Numbered from the stretch's first letter, positions 33,685-44,165 are shown. The stretch: 64,000 nt of DNA from Tolypothrix sp. PCC 7712 (GCF_025860405.1 NZ_CP063785.1:248001-312000); one strand, 5' to 3'. The notes: a model not told the origin generated them from the letters alone. Translations and numbers: made by a program.

Positions 33685-36678
33685 CTAACTTGGTGATGCT
33701 TCTTCTACAGGACGAATAATCGCTGGTGCTGGGGTTACTTCTGGTTTAAAGATGGCTTGTAATGCTTGTTCTAAAGTTTGTGCCATAACAATTCGGTTTT
33801 CGTAAGCTACAACTACCCTAACTAAAGTGGGTAAACTATTTTTTGTAGCTTCTAAATAAATTGGCTCGACATAAAGCAGAGATTGTTCTATTGGTATTAC
33901 CAAGAGATTGCCTTGTATAGCTCTAGAACCTTGGCGATTCCATAAAGAAATTTGCTGAGAAATTACAGGATCTTGGTTAATCCTAGCTTCGATTTGTTCT
34001 GGCCCGTACACCAAACGTTCTTTAGGAAAAACATACAGTAACAACTTACCGTAATTTTGACCATCCGATCGCGCTGCTAACCAAGCGATTAAATTCGTTC
34101 TTTGCTTGGGAGTATAAGGTAAAAGCAAGAGAAATTCTTCAAAGGGGTTGGTAGGTAAGCTGGTAATTAAATAGTACGGTTCTACTGGACGCGCTTGATT
34201 ACCATAGATTTCGTTAGGAATTTGCCATTGGTCTTCCCGGTTGTAAAATACCTGAGTATCTGTCATGTGGTAGGTCATCAACCGTTCAGCCTGAATGTTG
34301 AAATAATCAACAGGATAGCGGATATGCTTGCTGAGTGTTTTCGGCATTGCACTCAGGGGTTTAAATAGTTTGGGAAATATTTTTCTCCAAGTAGTAATTA
34401 TTGGGTCATGGCGATCGGCAACATAAAAGTTAACAGTGCCGTTATAAGCATCTACTACGACTTTGACGGAGTTGCGAATATAGTTAATGCCATCTTGATT
34501 AGGATCGGAATAGGGATAGTGATGACTCGTTGTGTAGGCATCCACAATCCAGTAAAGATAATTTTGGTTTGTTGAGTAATCTTGATTTTTCTGATCGAGA
34601 TTGGCATCAGCGACAACTAAATAAGGATCGCTGTCATATTTTAGAAAAGGTGCGATCGCTTGAATTCTTTGTTTAACATTTCGGCGTAATAAAACCTTTG
34701 TTTCTGGGAGAAAATCCCTAGTTATCGCCATTTGCCAGTCTTTCAAATAAGCAGCAAATAACCACCGTCGCCAAATTGCTCCGATAGAGATACCACCTCG
34801 TCCATCGTAAGTATGGTAAACATTATCACTACCACTGGGATAGTCGAGTTCTCTAACCTTAGTTCCAGTTATTACATAGTTATTTGTAATTTCACCGTAA
34901 TAAATCCGGGGTTGCCCAATGGGAATACTGTTGCGAATGGCTTGATTGGCAGTGGTGAGGGCAGTGCTATTACCGCTAATGTCTTTAACGAAATATTCTG
35001 GTAGTCCACCAGGGCCAACTACGTTTACAGGACTGAGAGTAAAACCAAAACCGTGGGTATAAATTAGATGGCGGTTTACCCATGTTTGAGCTTCCTGGGG
35101 AACTGCACTGTAGTCTAATTCCCTAGCTGCAATTAATACTTGTCGCCGTTCTGTAATTTCCTGAGGTGGGGATGATGATTCCTGCTGCGGTGCGGCGGGA
35201 CGGCTACTGGTGGCTTCTGTTTCTAGGGTATAGCGGTCAATATCTGCATCGGGAAACCGATAATAGGGTCGAATTTGCTGCAATTGACGGTTGGTTTCTA
35301 AAAGCGGCCGCTGATCCCACAAACGAATATTCCGAATTGTTAAGTCGTTGGCTTTGATATCAGCTTCCGTCAATTGACCTTGGGGGTTGAAATTTCTGGT
35401 ATCAATTGGTTCCAAATCAAAGGCTTGGCGAGTTGAGGCAATAGTACGCCGAATGTAAGGTTGTTCTCGTTGCAATTCATTAGGCTGAACTACTAAATAT
35501 TGCACTGCATTCGGTACTAGCAAACCACCTACCAGCGCCAACAAGAAATAAACTCCTAAACCATAGAACGCCAACTGACGATGGGGGGATTTTGGCCGCC
35601 AAAAGATTGTTCGCCACAAGAAGTAAAAGGCGATCGCTACTGCTAGGGCGCATAAAGTATTGTAAGCTGGCAACTGTGCTACTACGTCGGTATAGCTGGC
35701 ACCGTAACTCACCCCACGCTTGGAATATAGCAATTCATAACGACTTAACAAATAACTGAGAGCCACAGCTACCATCAATGCACCACCCAAGCCGTATAAA
35801 TGGCGTTGCTGTGGTGGCGAAAACCCTGGAAAAAATCCTTGGCTGAGACTATCGCCGGATAGGAGGTAGGTAAGAGTAACGGCGATTAAACCATAAAAAA
35901 ATAATCCCACCAACCACAGTCCTAGCAATTCCAAGACAGGGAGAGAAAATATATAAAAGCTGGTATCTTTAATAAATAAAGGGTCGGTGTCGTTAAAGGC
36001 AGTACGAAACAAATATTGCAGTATCTTCGCCCAATTTTGGTAAATTATCTGCCCAAAGAGCAGACTCATGACAATAGCGATCGCCCTGAGCGACAATCGG
36101 GGATAAATTAAAATAGCGATCGCAATTCCCAAAACCAAGCTCAAATACCAAACTTGGGAAAATATTTGCCTTGCCAGCTGCCAAATTGTCTGTAGTTGAA
36201 AGCGATCGCTGACAAGTAAACTAGTCTTACTAAATGCTGGATTCCAATAGGAAATGGCAATTTCACCGTAGTAAGCCAGCATTAATCCCACCAACAAGCT
36301 GAAGCCCAAAGCTAGAGGTAGCAGCCAATGCAATCTGATGGCGGGAAAGCGTCGGGGATCGAAACTACGGGCTAAATTGCGAGGATCGGACTGAGGACTG
36401 AGAAGCCTTGTAAACTCACTGCTGAGTGGCTGACTCGTCACTGGCGGGGGATACTTGAGCCGTTCTGCAAAAAAGAGGTTTACCAGCAGATAGACAGCAG
36501 TTATCCCAACTACAAATACCCATATAGTAGTCTTAGTAACCAGCCTGAGCAGAAATACTTGGAGGTAGCCGACTTCCTGAAACCAGAAAATTTCGACTGG
36601 TAAACGGGAACCCAGAACTACGAGTAGCCATAGCCCTAGGAAGAATATTAATAGGCGAAAGCCCCATTTCCGCAACAT
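33685..36678 (-). CDS. UPF0182 family large membrane protein
   Basis: 997 residues. The N-terminal ~330 residues carry seven hydrophobic segments (from [20 protein letters not shown]), followed by a large extracytoplasmic region with the family pattern: [25 protein letters not shown]-like [51 protein letters not shown] and [14 protein letters not shown]. The C-terminus has the Pro-rich [13 protein letters not shown] tail. The family (COG1615) is conserved in cyanobacteria and actinobacteria; function unknown. Length and start (ATG at 36678) match relatives. Strand is opposite to its neighbours. Confidence 0.92.
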   Translation of the reverse strand: MLRKWGFRLLIFFLGLWLLVVLGSRLPVEIFWFQEVGYLQVFLLRLVTKTTIWVFVVGITAVYLLVNLFFAERLKYPPPVTSQPLSSEFTRLLSPQSDPRNLARSFDPRRFPAIRLHWLLPLALGFSLLVGLMLAYYGEIAISYWNPAFSKTSLLVSDRFQLQTIWQLARQIFSQVWYLSLVLGIAIAILIYPRLSLRAIAIVMSLLFGQIIYQNWAKILQYLFRTAFNDTDPLFIKDTSFYIFSLPVLELLGLWLVGLFFYGLIAVTLTYLLSGDSLSQGFFPGFSPPQQRHLYGLGGALMVAVALSYLLSRYELLYSKRGVSYGASYTDVVAQLPAYNTLCALAVAIAFYFLWRTIFWRPKSPHRQLAFYGLGVYFLLALVGGLLVPNAVQYLVVQPNELQREQPYIRRTIASTRQAFDLEPIDTRNFNPQGQLTEADIKANDLTIRNIRLWDQRPLLETNRQLQQIRPYYRFPDADIDRYTLETEATSSRPAAPQQESSSPPQEITERRQVLIAARELDYSAVPQEAQTWVNRHLIYTHGFGFTLSPVNVVGPGGLPEYFVKDISGNSTALTTANQAIRNSIPIGQPRIYYGEITNNYVITGTKVRELDYPSGSDNVYHTYDGRGGISIGAIWRRWLFAAYLKDWQMAITRDFLPETKVLLRRNVKQRIQAIAPFLKYDSDPYLVVADANLDQKNQDYSTNQNYLYWIVDAYTTSHHYPYSDPNQDGINYIRNSVKVVVDAYNGTVNFYVADRHDPIITTWRKIFPKLFKPLSAMPKTLSKHIRYPVDYFNIQAERLMTYHMTDTQVFYNREDQWQIPNEIYGNQARPVEPYYLITSLPTNPFEEFLLLLPYTPKQRTNLIAWLAARSDGQNYGKLLLYVFPKERLVYGPEQIEARINQDPVISQQISLWNRQGSRAIQGNLLVIPIEQSLLYVEPIYLEATKNSLPTLVRVVVAYENRIVMAQTLEQALQAIFKPEVTPAPAIIRPVEEASPS

Positions 36679-37103
36679 TCCTTAGCAGCCAACCTTTTCT
36701 AAATTACAGTTATCAATGACTTTCCGCTGATGAAGCAAAACTTACTAGTCAGCCAGTTCATTGATGCCTTTAACTGATCCTAGTACTTCGTTAGATGAAT
36801 TATGATTGCTACGTAAGTAATTAGGCGCGATCGCACTGATAATATGTAAACTTTTGTGGGGGAAAAGGTTAAAGGGTAAGGGTTAAAGGTTTTTTCTTAC
36901 CCCTTTTCCCCTTCCCCTTTTGCCCTTAACCGACCAGTATTGTAAAGGGTACAGGTTTTCTCTTTTACCTGCCTCTTGAGCATTCTTAGATATAGTTATG
37001 CCGGAATTAAGCAGATTTATGCTGGCAAGCTTTGGCAAGTGTTATCCTACTACCTAACGGTAAAAGATGACCTACAATAATGTTTGATTTTTAACTCGCA
37101 ATC
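36679..37103. other. Gap between UPF0182 and cNMP-binding genes
   Basis: A divergent promoter region. It holds a HIP1 site near 36829, an STRR-like unit at 36855-36945 (GGTTAAAGGGTAAGGGTTAA, then CCCCTTTTCCCCTTCCCC and CCGACCAGTATTG) shared with 28325-28385 and 33575-33680, and AT-rich DNA after 36960. No gene is seen. Confidence 0.5.
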
Positions 37104-37520
37104 ATGCTAACCAGCGTTGACCGTTTATTGTTTGTGCGGCGAGTCCCGATTTTTAAAGAATTGCGGGATGATTTTATCGTGCGTCTTGCTTCCGTGATGA
37201 ACGAGCTAACCTTTCCCTCAAATCACGCCATCTTTAGGCAAGGAGAAGAAGGGCGATCGCTCTATATTGTAGTATCTGGCCGTGTTAAAGTTCACATTGG
37301 CGAAAAAAAGTTGGCAGAGGTAGACAAAGGCAAGTACTTTGGCGAAATGGCAGTTTTTGATACACAACCCCGTTCCGCCTCAGCCACCACTTTAGAACCC
37401 TGCGAGTGTTTGGAACTCACCCAAGAACAACTCTATGATGCTATTGAAGAAACTCCCGAAATTGCTGTGAATATCATTCGTGAATTATCGCGTCTGATTC
37501 GCAGACTCAATGAAAAGTGA
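37104..37520 (+). CDS. Stand-alone cyclic nucleotide-binding domain protein
   Basis: 138 residues, entirely one cNMP-binding domain (CAP_ED): VPIFKELRDDFIVRLAS, FRQGEEGRSLYIVVSGRVKV, and the phosphate-binding cassette FGEMAVFDTQPRSASATT with the Glu and Arg that contact cAMP/cGMP. The C-terminal helix (AVNIIRELSRLIRRLNEK) is present, but there is no DNA-binding domain. It could act as a sensor subunit or a modulator for another protein; no partner is obvious. Neighbours (UPF0182, GNAT) do not help. Confidence 0.88.
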   Translation: MLTSVDRLLFVRRVPIFKELRDDFIVRLASVMNELTFPSNHAIFRQGEEGRSLYIVVSGRVKVHIGEKKLAEVDKGKYFGEMAVFDTQPRSASATTLEPCECLELTQEQLYDAIEETPEIAVNIIRELSRLIRRLNEK

Positions 37521-37729
37521 AAATATTACTATTAGTTATTGGGTGTTTGGTGTTTGTTAGAGGTGATTTTTAATATAGAACAGAAAATAATTTTAAATTT
37601 TTAATTAGTTATGATTTTCACAATTCAGCTTTTATACTTCTTCTAATAGACAAGAGTGTATTTTCTGCTTTCAGCGTCACGCAGCATCTAGAGCTTAACA
37701 TACAGAATTTACAGAAAAGTAAAAAATTC

Positions 37730-38254
37730 ATGCCAACAGATGCGGTAATTTTGCGCTTAGAAAAAGTAACGGAACAGCACGCTGATAGCCTTTACTCTTT
37801 TATCAGCAATCCACTTCTGTATGAATATCTTGAAGATTCAGTTCCTAGCCTCATAGAAATTAGGAGAAAATTTCAGTTTGCAGCGCTAGAAAAATCACCC
37901 GATAACCCAACTATGATTTGGCTCAAATGGGTTGCTATTAATGCTCAAAACCAATATGTAGGTATTGTGGAAATAGGGATTTTTGAAGATAAATATGCAG
38001 AAATTGGCTTTATGACGTTTGTGGGTTATCAAAACCAAGGCTACGCCCATGATTACTGTTCTTTAGCTATTGCAGAAACACAACGACGCTTTCACCTTTT
38101 ATCACTGCACGCATCAGTCAATCAGCACAACCTTGCCTCTCGTAAAGTACTTGAGAGGCTGGGGTTTAAATTGTACAAAGTCAATCACAACGCAGAATTT
38201 ATCAAAGGTAAACTTTCTGATGAATTAATTTACCGCTTGAATTTCTCAGAATAA
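37730..38254 (+). CDS. GNAT family N-acetyltransferase
   Basis: 174 residues. The GNAT acetyl-CoA motif is GYQNQGYAHDYCSLAIAE (the Q-x-x-G-x-A/G type), followed by LHASVNQHNLASRKVLERLGF, the usual beta5-alpha4 ending. Overall it looks like the RimJ/RimL-type (ribosomal-protein-like) acetyltransferases. The substrate is not predictable. It is convergent with the cobyrinate synthase gene, with 8 bp between stops. Confidence 0.88.
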   Translation: MPTDAVILRLEKVTEQHADSLYSFISNPLLYEYLEDSVPSLIEIRRKFQFAALEKSPDNPTMIWLKWVAINAQNQYVGIVEIGIFEDKYAEIGFMTFVGYQNQGYAHDYCSLAIAETQRRFHLLSLHASVNQHNLASRKVLERLGFKLYKVNHNAEFIKGKLSDELIYRLNFSE

Positions 38255-38262
38255 ATTGACGT

Positions 38263-39882
38263 TTATGATGATGCTAATTTCAGACATTCTTTAATAAAAG
38301 ACTGCGGAATTTCCCAACTGGCACCCCAGTGTAAATGAACATAAGAAGCATAAACATTGATAGGTGAAATCCATCCTTCATAACCCATATTTTCATCACA
38401 ATCATAGCGATAAGTTTCCCATAAAGGCTGAGGATTAATTGCAGTTAAATGAGAACGATGAAACTCATGTCCGTAAACAGTTTTCCCTGTCTTTACTAAC
38501 AGATTATCTTGCAAAGCTACAGCACGACGATATCCTAAAGTTAAACGTTTATCCATCGTTGCAGATGTTGGTAAAATTCCTACCATTGGCCAAGATTCAC
38601 CTGCAAAATCAATAATTTGCTCGCACAAATACATTAATCCCCCACATTCAGCAATTACAGGTATTCCTTGCATAATTGCTGTTTTGACAGCATCGCGAGT
38701 GCTAATATTTTCTGCTAATTGCTGGGCAAAAACCTCAGGGAAACCGCCACCAAAATAAATTCCCTGCACATCTTTTGGTAATTCAGAATCTGCTAACGGA
38801 CTCCAAAAAACCAGTTCTGCACCCAACTCTTGCAACAAATCGAGATTATCTTGATAGTAAAAATTAAAAGCGCGATCGCGTGCTACTGCAATCCTTATTG
38901 AGGGAGATGAGGAAGAAATGTCTTGTCCCCTTGTCCCCTTGTTATCAGTCCCCAGTCCCCATTGCCCCTTATCCCCAGAGGGGGCCCCGAGTTCCCCAGT
39001 CCCCAGTCCCCAATCCCCAGTCCCCAGTCCCCATTGCCCCTTATCCCCAGAGGGGGCCCCGAGTTCCCCAGTCCCCAGTCCCCATTGCCCTTTATCCCCA
39101 GAGGGGGCCCCGAGTTCCCCAGTCCCCAACATAGGCAATAACCTTTCCCAGTCAAAGCAAGTATCCCCTAAATCAGCAAGCCGACTGATCACAGCATCTA
39201 ATTCTGGGAGTTCTGCTGTAGGCACTAAACCTAAATGGCGATCGGGAATGGTGATATTATCTTGACGACGCAGTACCCCAAGAATGGGTAAATGTAATGA
39301 TTCTAGAGCGTCCTTGAGTAGAGAAATATGGCGATCGCTGCCTACGCGATTGAGTATTAAACCAGCTATTTTAATTCTCTGATCAAAAGAACAATAACCA
39401 TGAGCGATCGCAGCCACAGAACCCGATAAGCGACTGCAATCAATTACCAACACCACAGGTAAATTCAGCAGCCTTGCAATATGTGCAGTACTGGCAAAAT
39501 CAGTTATGAATTGGGCATGGGGGATGGGGCATGGGGCATTGGGCAATTGGTAATTGGTAATTGGTAATTGGCTATTTCTCCCCTTGTCCCCAGTCCCCTT
39601 AATCCCATCAAACAGCCCCATTACGCCTTCTACCAAAGCATATTCACTATTTTGGGTGTGACGGGCAAAACATTGCTGAATATAAGCTTCAGAAGTCAAA
39701 ACTGGATCTAAATTCCGACAAGCACGACCAGTTACATGCTGATGAAACATCGGATCGATATAGTCCGGGCCGACCTTAAAGGATTGTACTGCTATACCCC
39801 GACGACATAATGATGCTAAAAGCGTCAGTGTAACTGTTGTCTTACCTACTCCACTACGTTCTCCAGCAATCACTAAAGCCAT
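38263..39882 (-). CDS. cobB: Cobyrinate a,c-diamide synthase with two repeat insertions
   Basis: 539 residues, about 80 more than usual for CbiA/CobB. The N-terminal ATPase part has Walker A GERSGVGKTT (7-16), KVGPDYIDPMFH and EGVMGLFDG; the C-terminal type 1 glutamine amidotransferase domain has Cys413 in AECGGLMYL and a His in YVHLHWGAS. It amidates the a and c side chains of cobyrinate, using glutamine and ATP, in cobalamin synthesis. Residues ~95-126 (bases ~39508-39600) and ~252-321 (bases ~38911-39128) are in-frame intergenic repeats inserted in the ATPase loop and in the linker between the domains. Without them the protein reads as a normal family member and all catalytic parts are kept, so it is probably active. 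A CbiG-like protein at 42500-43120 is in the same pathway. Confidence 0.93.
   Translation of the reverse strand: MALVIAGERSGVGKTTVTLTLLASLCRRGIAVQSFKVGPDYIDPMFHQHVTGRACRNLDPVLTSEAYIQQCFARHTQNSEYALVEGVMGLFDGIKGTGDKGRNSQLPITNYQLPNAPCPIPHAQFITDFASTAHIARLLNLPVVLVIDCSRLSGSVAAIAHGYCSFDQRIKIAGLILNRVGSDRHISLLKDALESLHLPILGVLRRQDNITIPDRHLGLVPTAELPELDAVISRLADLGDTCFDWERLLPMLGTGELGAPSGDKGQWGLGTGELGAPSGDKGQWGLGTGDWGLGTGELGAPSGDKGQWGLGTDNKGTRGQDISSSSPSIRIAVARDRAFNFYYQDNLDLLQELGAELVFWSPLADSELPKDVQGIYFGGGFPEVFAQQLAENISTRDAVKTAIMQGIPVIAECGGLMYLCEQIIDFAGESWPMVGILPTSATMDKRLTLGYRRAVALQDNLLVKTGKTVYGHEFHRSHLTAINPQPLWETYRYDCDENMGYEGWISPINVYASYVHLHWGASWEIPQSFIKECLKLASS
38911..39128. repeat. STRR insertion in cobB, interdomain linker
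   Basis: Three GAACTCGGGGCCCCCTC-type units (reverse complement here) plus CCCCAGTCCCC heptamers encode GTGELGAPSGDKGQWGLG repeats, residues ~252-321. The DNA is the same as in the intergenic runs at 18281-18445, 44015-44160 and 48035-48135. Confidence 0.9.
39508..39600. repeat. STRR insertion in cobB, N-terminal domain loop
   Basis: GGGCATGGGG, GGTAATT heptamers and CCCCTTGTCC units encode residues ~95-126 (GRNSQLPITNYQLPNAPCPI), between MGLFDGI and FITDFASTAHIARLL of the normal protein. Confidence 0.88.
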
Positions 39883-40045
39883 AAACCGCCTTTTGATTGG
39901 ATTTCCACAAAAATTTTAGGTGCGATCGCCAAAGCTTAAATTAATTTAACAATAAAATGAGTGCGATCGCCCCATTACCCCACATCCTCTCTTCTGGTAA
40001 CTCCTGATAGACTAACCAGACTCCCACGCTTCAGCACTTCTAAAT

Positions 40046-40861
40046 ATGACTAAAAACTTAGCATTTCTCACCATTCACGGTATGGGAGAAACGGAACTAG
40101 AATATTACCAAAGTCTTAAACAATCTTTAGAAAAAACTTTAGGTAAAGATATTTGGCAAAAAGTTCATTTTGAGCCAATCTATTATCAATGTGAATTGCA
40201 AGATTACCAATATAGTGTTTGGGAAAATATGCACCAAAGTGCATCTCTAGCTTGGCAAGATTTACGAAAATTTATGCTCTTTGGTTTTAGTGATGCATCT
40301 ACCTTAGAACACCGAGCCACAGATGATGGCAGCGTGTATAAAAAAATTCAAAAATCTATTATTTCTTCCCTAAAACTTGCCAGGAAAGCATTTTCTTCTA
40401 ATGATATTTCTATAATCATCTTGGCTCATTCTTTAGGTTGCCAAGTTATCTCTAATTATCTTTGGGATGCTCAAAATAATAAGGGAATTTGGCAGATAAA
40501 TAGTCTAGATTATCCAGTATTTCAACCAGAGCATGAAGATTTCTTGAGATTGAAATCTCTGCAATATCTTATTACTACTGGTTGCAATATCCCGTTATTT
40601 GTAGCTGGCTTTGCCAAAATCATAGCAATTAATAAACCCAATCCTAATTTTAAATGGTTTAATTACTACGACAAAGATGATGTTTTAGGATGGCCTTTAA
40701 AACCCTTATCGCCTTCCTATAATTTAATAGTTGAGCAAGATATAGAAATTGATTCTGGTAACATTTGGCAATCATGGAATCCGCAAAGCCATGATGGTTA
40801 TTGGACTGATGAGGACTTTATTACACATTTGTCAAACATAATTAAGAGTTTAAGTACATAG
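40046..40861 (+). CDS. Alpha/beta-hydrolase-like protein
   Basis: 271 residues. It opens FLTIHGMGE, the usual alpha/beta-hydrolase oxyanion-hole strand, and has a nucleophile elbow AHSLGCQVISNYLW (Ser in AHSLG, after strand ISIIILAHS). A candidate Asp is in YDKDDVLGWPL and a His in SHDGYW near the C-terminus. The Met/Trp-rich middle region (QDYQYSVWENMHQS) has no counterpart I recognise. The substrate is unknown. It stands alone on the plus strand after the cobB gene, divergent from it. Confidence 0.7.
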   Translation: MTKNLAFLTIHGMGETELEYYQSLKQSLEKTLGKDIWQKVHFEPIYYQCELQDYQYSVWENMHQSASLAWQDLRKFMLFGFSDASTLEHRATDDGSVYKKIQKSIISSLKLARKAFSSNDISIIILAHSLGCQVISNYLWDAQNNKGIWQINSLDYPVFQPEHEDFLRLKSLQYLITTGCNIPLFVAGFAKIIAINKPNPNFKWFNYYDKDDVLGWPLKPLSPSYNLIVEQDIEIDSGNIWQSWNPQSHDGYWTDEDFITHLSNIIKSLST

Positions 40862-41129
40862 TCAAACAATTTTGAATTTTGATAGATTTTGAATTTTCGA
40901 TAGATTCCACAGCAAAGCGGGGGCTTTTACCATCAAGGAACTATTGGTCACATTTTCTAGACAGGCATTTACGTAAAAAACCCCAACAAAACATCAAAAT
41001 CTATCTTTACCTATGCTCAATGCCCAATGCCCCACGCCCCATGCCCCATGCCTCATTTTTAACATACAGCTTTTTTATATGCTCAAGCGGCTGTAATATT
41101 AGCATCAGAAGATTCTGGTGGCAATTACC

Positions 41130-42008
41130 ATGAAAGGCAGTCTATCACTAAGTATCTTGAGCTACTTAGATTCACTCAAAGTATTTCGCTTTCACAGCTC
41201 CAATAAGTTGGATTGGTTACTGATGTTGTCTTCTGTGCCTGTGTTGATTGCTGCTTCTGCGGTAGTCTCAATTGCTGCACCACAGAAAATCTCCCAAGCC
41301 ACTCCGGGAGTTAATTTTAACCGCCCTACCCTGAACATTGGTAGTCAAGGAGAACGGGTATCTGAACTGCAAGCAGCTCTCAAACTATTGGGTTTTTATA
41401 CGGGTAACGTTGACGGTATTTATAGCACTAATACTGCAACCGCCGTTTCTAGATTTAAGCAAGCAGCTGGCTTAAATCCAGACGGGATTGTTGATGCTGT
41501 GACTTGGCAAAAGTTGTTCCCCAACCAAGCAATAGCACCATCAACAGTAACTTCACCTCAGCCTAGCCCTACATCTACACCAGCATTAATTGCTCCTGCT
41601 TCCACGAACACCCCAACTAGAATTATTCCGAAACCAGAGCCAAAACCAGCTCAACCCAGACAAAATACAACTCCCAAACCCCAAAAACCACCCACCCGTA
41701 CATCTCCAAGGACTAAGCCAGCTCCTACCACGCAAATCCCGCGTTTTGTTGAACGTACCCCTGGTATTCAATACACCACAGATGGATTACCAATTTTGCG
41801 TTTAGGGAACCGTGGCTATGAAGTAGGCAAATTGCAAGAAGTTTTGAAAAAGCTGGGATTCTTGGAAGGTGGCGCAGATGGAGACTTTGGCCCTTCAACA
41901 GATGCAGCAGTCAAAGCTGCACAAAGCCGCTATGGACTAGAACCTGACGGCGTAGCTGGTGGGGAAACCTGGCAAGTACTGTTAGGAAGATTGCAGCGAC
42001 AGCGTTAA
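41130..42008 (+). CDS. Peptidoglycan-binding protein with two PG_binding_1 domains
   Basis: 292 residues from the ATG at 41130 (a GTG at 41118 would add four). A hydrophobic export or anchor segment (~30-50, WLLMLSSVPVLIAASAVVSI) precedes two peptidoglycan-binding domains: residues ~65-130 (LNIGSQGERVSELQAALKLL, NVDGIYSTNTATAVSRFK) and ~225-290 (LRLGNRGYEVGKLQEVLKKL, GDFGPSTDAAVKAAQ). Between them is a Pro/Thr/Lys-rich linker of ~90 residues. It should be periplasmic and bind cell wall; no catalytic domain is present. Confidence 0.9.
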   Translation: MKGSLSLSILSYLDSLKVFRFHSSNKLDWLLMLSSVPVLIAASAVVSIAAPQKISQATPGVNFNRPTLNIGSQGERVSELQAALKLLGFYTGNVDGIYSTNTATAVSRFKQAAGLNPDGIVDAVTWQKLFPNQAIAPSTVTSPQPSPTSTPALIAPASTNTPTRIIPKPEPKPAQPRQNTTPKPQKPPTRTSPRTKPAPTTQIPRFVERTPGIQYTTDGLPILRLGNRGYEVGKLQEVLKKLGFLEGGADGDFGPSTDAAVKAAQSRYGLEPDGVAGGETWQVLLGRLQRQR

Positions 42009-42183
42009 ATAAATAAGAAAATGGGTATGGGGTGTTTGGTAATGGGTAATGGGTAATGGGTAATGGGTAATTGCTAATTGGTAATGGATATTTCTCCCTT
42101 ATCTTCCTCATCTCCCTCATCTCCCTTATCTTCCTTATCTCCTCTCCTCCCTGCTCTAGCCCCTATTCCCTCACAACTTGCGT

Positions 42184-42537
42184 ATGAAACACTTTTTATT
42201 AACTTGGTTGGCTACTGCGGTGGCTTTGTTAATTACCTCGAGAGTTGTTTATGGCTTCGAGGTCAAGAGTTTTGTGGCGGCGTTGATTGCTGCTGTGGTT
42301 ATTGGACTGGTTAATGGGTTTATTCGCCCAATTTTGCGGTTTTTCGCGTTTCCAATTACTTTACTGACTTTTGGTTTATTTTCCTTTGTCATCAATGCTC
42401 TAACTTTGTGGTTAGCCAGTGGACTGACTCCTGGTTCGGGTTTTGAGATTAAGGGTTTTATACCAGCTTTGTTAGGATCAATTGTGTTAGCGATTGTTTC
42501 TAGCGTGCTAAATTATTTTCTGAGAGTGGTGGAATAA
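42184..42537 (+). CDS. Phage-holin-4_2-like small membrane protein
   Basis: 117 residues from the ATG at 42184. Four hydrophobic segments alternate with short loops (LLTWLATAVALLITSRVVYG; FVAALIAAVVIGLVNGFIRP; FAFPITLLTFGLFSFVINAL; FIPALLGSIVLAIVSSVLNY). This is the four-helix pattern of the PF04020 'holin' family, which in most bacteria is a conserved membrane protein not tied to phage. Its last 38 bp overlap the end of the opposite-strand CbiG-like gene. Confidence 0.82.
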   Translation: MKHFLLTWLATAVALLITSRVVYGFEVKSFVAALIAAVVIGLVNGFIRPILRFFAFPITLLTFGLFSFVINALTLWLASGLTPGSGFEIKGFIPALLGSIVLAIVSSVLNYFLRVVE

Positions 42538-43120
42538 GAGCTGCCACGGCTATCGTCACTGCCTTTGGTTCATCGTTTAACCGAAAAATTTGTTTAGGTA
42601 CTAAGCACCTGACTCCAATATCAATCAAATACGGAGTGAGGTTCGCTAAATGTGCATTCAACTGTAGAGACTGATGGGTTGAAAATTGCTCCTCATTTTT
42701 CCCTACCTGTAAGCCTATCGTTGATTGCCAATCGATATTCCCTGCTGCAAGCATAGCCGCTGCTTCCGCTACGCTAGGAGTTCCCATTACTTGAGCCGTA
42801 ATTTCCCCTGGGTTGGGAACAGAAACCAGCCGGAGAATTTCTGCGGGATATGTTTTCAAACTAATATTGTGTAGCTGGCAAAATTCTACTAAACCGACTT
42901 CTGAAGCTTTATTGTTGATGGTAGCAAGACCTGCGATCGCTCCGCCAAAGCCTTTAGCTAACCCACTTTGGTGAAGTTGATTTTCTCTCAACACTTGCTC
43001 AATTGCCGTCTCAATCAACTTTCTCGATACACCTTGTTGGCAGCCCAATCCTACCCAGAAGTGTTGTGACAGCCTTTGCAATTTGGGTATTTTATCACTC
43101 ACTGCTAAATTTATCCTCAA
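42500..43120 (-). CDS. CbiG-like cobalamin biosynthesis protein (C-terminal domain)
   Basis: 206 residues. It matches the CbiG C-terminal / CobE domain: FWVGLGCQQGVSRKLIETAI, SGLAKGFGGAIAGLATINNKASEVGLVEFCQ, VPNPGEITAQVMGTPSVAEAAAMLAAG. This domain takes part in opening the corrin ring lactone (cobalt-precorrin-5A step) in the anaerobic route. The usual N-terminal CbiG region is missing, so it may act with another CbiG half or in a fused CbiH/CobJ protein elsewhere. Its start is followed upstream by AT-rich DNA. Overlaps the holin-like gene by 38 bp, tail to tail. Confidence 0.82.
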   Translation of the reverse strand: MRINLAVSDKIPKLQRLSQHFWVGLGCQQGVSRKLIETAIEQVLRENQLHQSGLAKGFGGAIAGLATINNKASEVGLVEFCQLHNISLKTYPAEILRLVSVPNPGEITAQVMGTPSVAEAAAMLAAGNIDWQSTIGLQVGKNEEQFSTHQSLQLNAHLANLTPYLIDIGVRCLVPKQIFRLNDEPKAVTIAVAALIPPLSENNLAR

Positions 43121-44165
43121 TTAAATTGAAAATATTTATTGCATCTGGAAGGCTAAAAATACCCGTGTCTACAACCTTTTGTATGAGTTGTATACTTTCT
43201 GGTTCAGTATGATACATCAAAACTGATCGTTACAATACTTTTCCTGAAAACGAAAAACTATATATTGTGTACATCTAGCACAGTAGGAAACGCCGAGGCA
43301 GAGAACAGGTAAAAGGTAAGAAGAAAAAATAAATTTTCTGATTGATTTTTACTTCTCTAATAAGCTTGAGGCGCAAGCGTTTTGCCTCCTCTATCTTGGT
43401 GTTTCAATTTCTTCCTTACTCTTGTGCAGCAAAGCTTTCAGAGCCAGAAATATATTCTTACTCTCTTCAATATCTATAGATTATTGATAGATAAAATTTG
43501 TTCCTTTATATCGTAGTTAAAATCAAGGTAAAGCTTTATTAAGCTAAATTTTAATTACTCAAAAACATACAAAATTTGTTGCAAAAGCTGGCTTGATATT
43601 TTTGTTTTTTGTTGATATAATATCAATCCAAAGTAAATACAAATAGAAAATTTTATCGACTTAGCCTAAACCATAAAAATTCACCATAAATAAATAAAAG
43701 TTGCTAGTAATTAAGAAACTACTGTTTATTGATGAAGAAGAAGATAATTAATCATGAATATTGTGTGCCATGAAACAGCGATCGCGCTTAAGTTGCGATC
43801 CCAGCAATAAAGTTTTCTGCTTGTAAACTAATCAAGGAATCATAGCTCAATTAACCAGCCAAAAGATGACAAATTGGCACAAAAATATGGGGATGGGGCA
43901 TTGGGCATTGGGGATTGGGCATTGGGTAATTGGTAATTGGTAATTGGTAATTGATAATTGATAATTGGTAATTGGTAATTGGTAATTGGTCATTGGTAAT
44001 AGAGATTTTTCCTAGTCCCCAGTCCCCAGTCCCCAATCCCTAGTCCCTAGTCCCTAGTCCCTAGTCCCCAGTCCCCAGTCCCCAGTCCCCAGTCCCCATT
44101 GCCCCTTATCCCCAGAGGGGGCCCCGAGTTCCCCAGTCCCCAGTCCCCAATCCCTAGTCCCCAAT
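43121..44165. other. 1.04-kb gap, AT-rich then dense heptamer repeats
   Basis: Bases 43121-43860 are AT-rich with no frame over 70 codons that looks coding and no tRNA or hairpin of note. Bases 43890-44160 are wall-to-wall STRR: GGGCATT/GGGGATT, GGTAATT (at least ten), then CCCCAGT/CCTAGTC units with one GGGGCCCCGAGTTCCCC unit. These border the ankyrin stop codon. Confidence 0.6.
43890..44160. repeat. STRR block: GGGGATT, GGTAATT and CCCCAGT heptamers
   Basis: About 270 bp of heptameric repeats in three registers; GGTAATT tandem at 43925-43998, CCCCAGT/CCCTAGT at 44015-44095 and a GGGGCCCCGAGTTCCCC unit at 44112-44138. The C-rich strand gives a quadruplex-prone G-strand on the minus side. 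Confidence 0.85.

Noticed and set aside
42184..42537. Holin-like gene as evidence of prophage
   Set aside because: The PF04020 family is a common chromosomal membrane protein and no other phage genes are nearby; the lysozyme-like gene at 48253 is 6 kb away and unrelated.
43121..43860. Possible small RNA or tRNA in the AT-rich gap
   Set aside because: No cloverleaf-like T-arm (GTTCGAATC) or other conserved RNA signature was found by eye.
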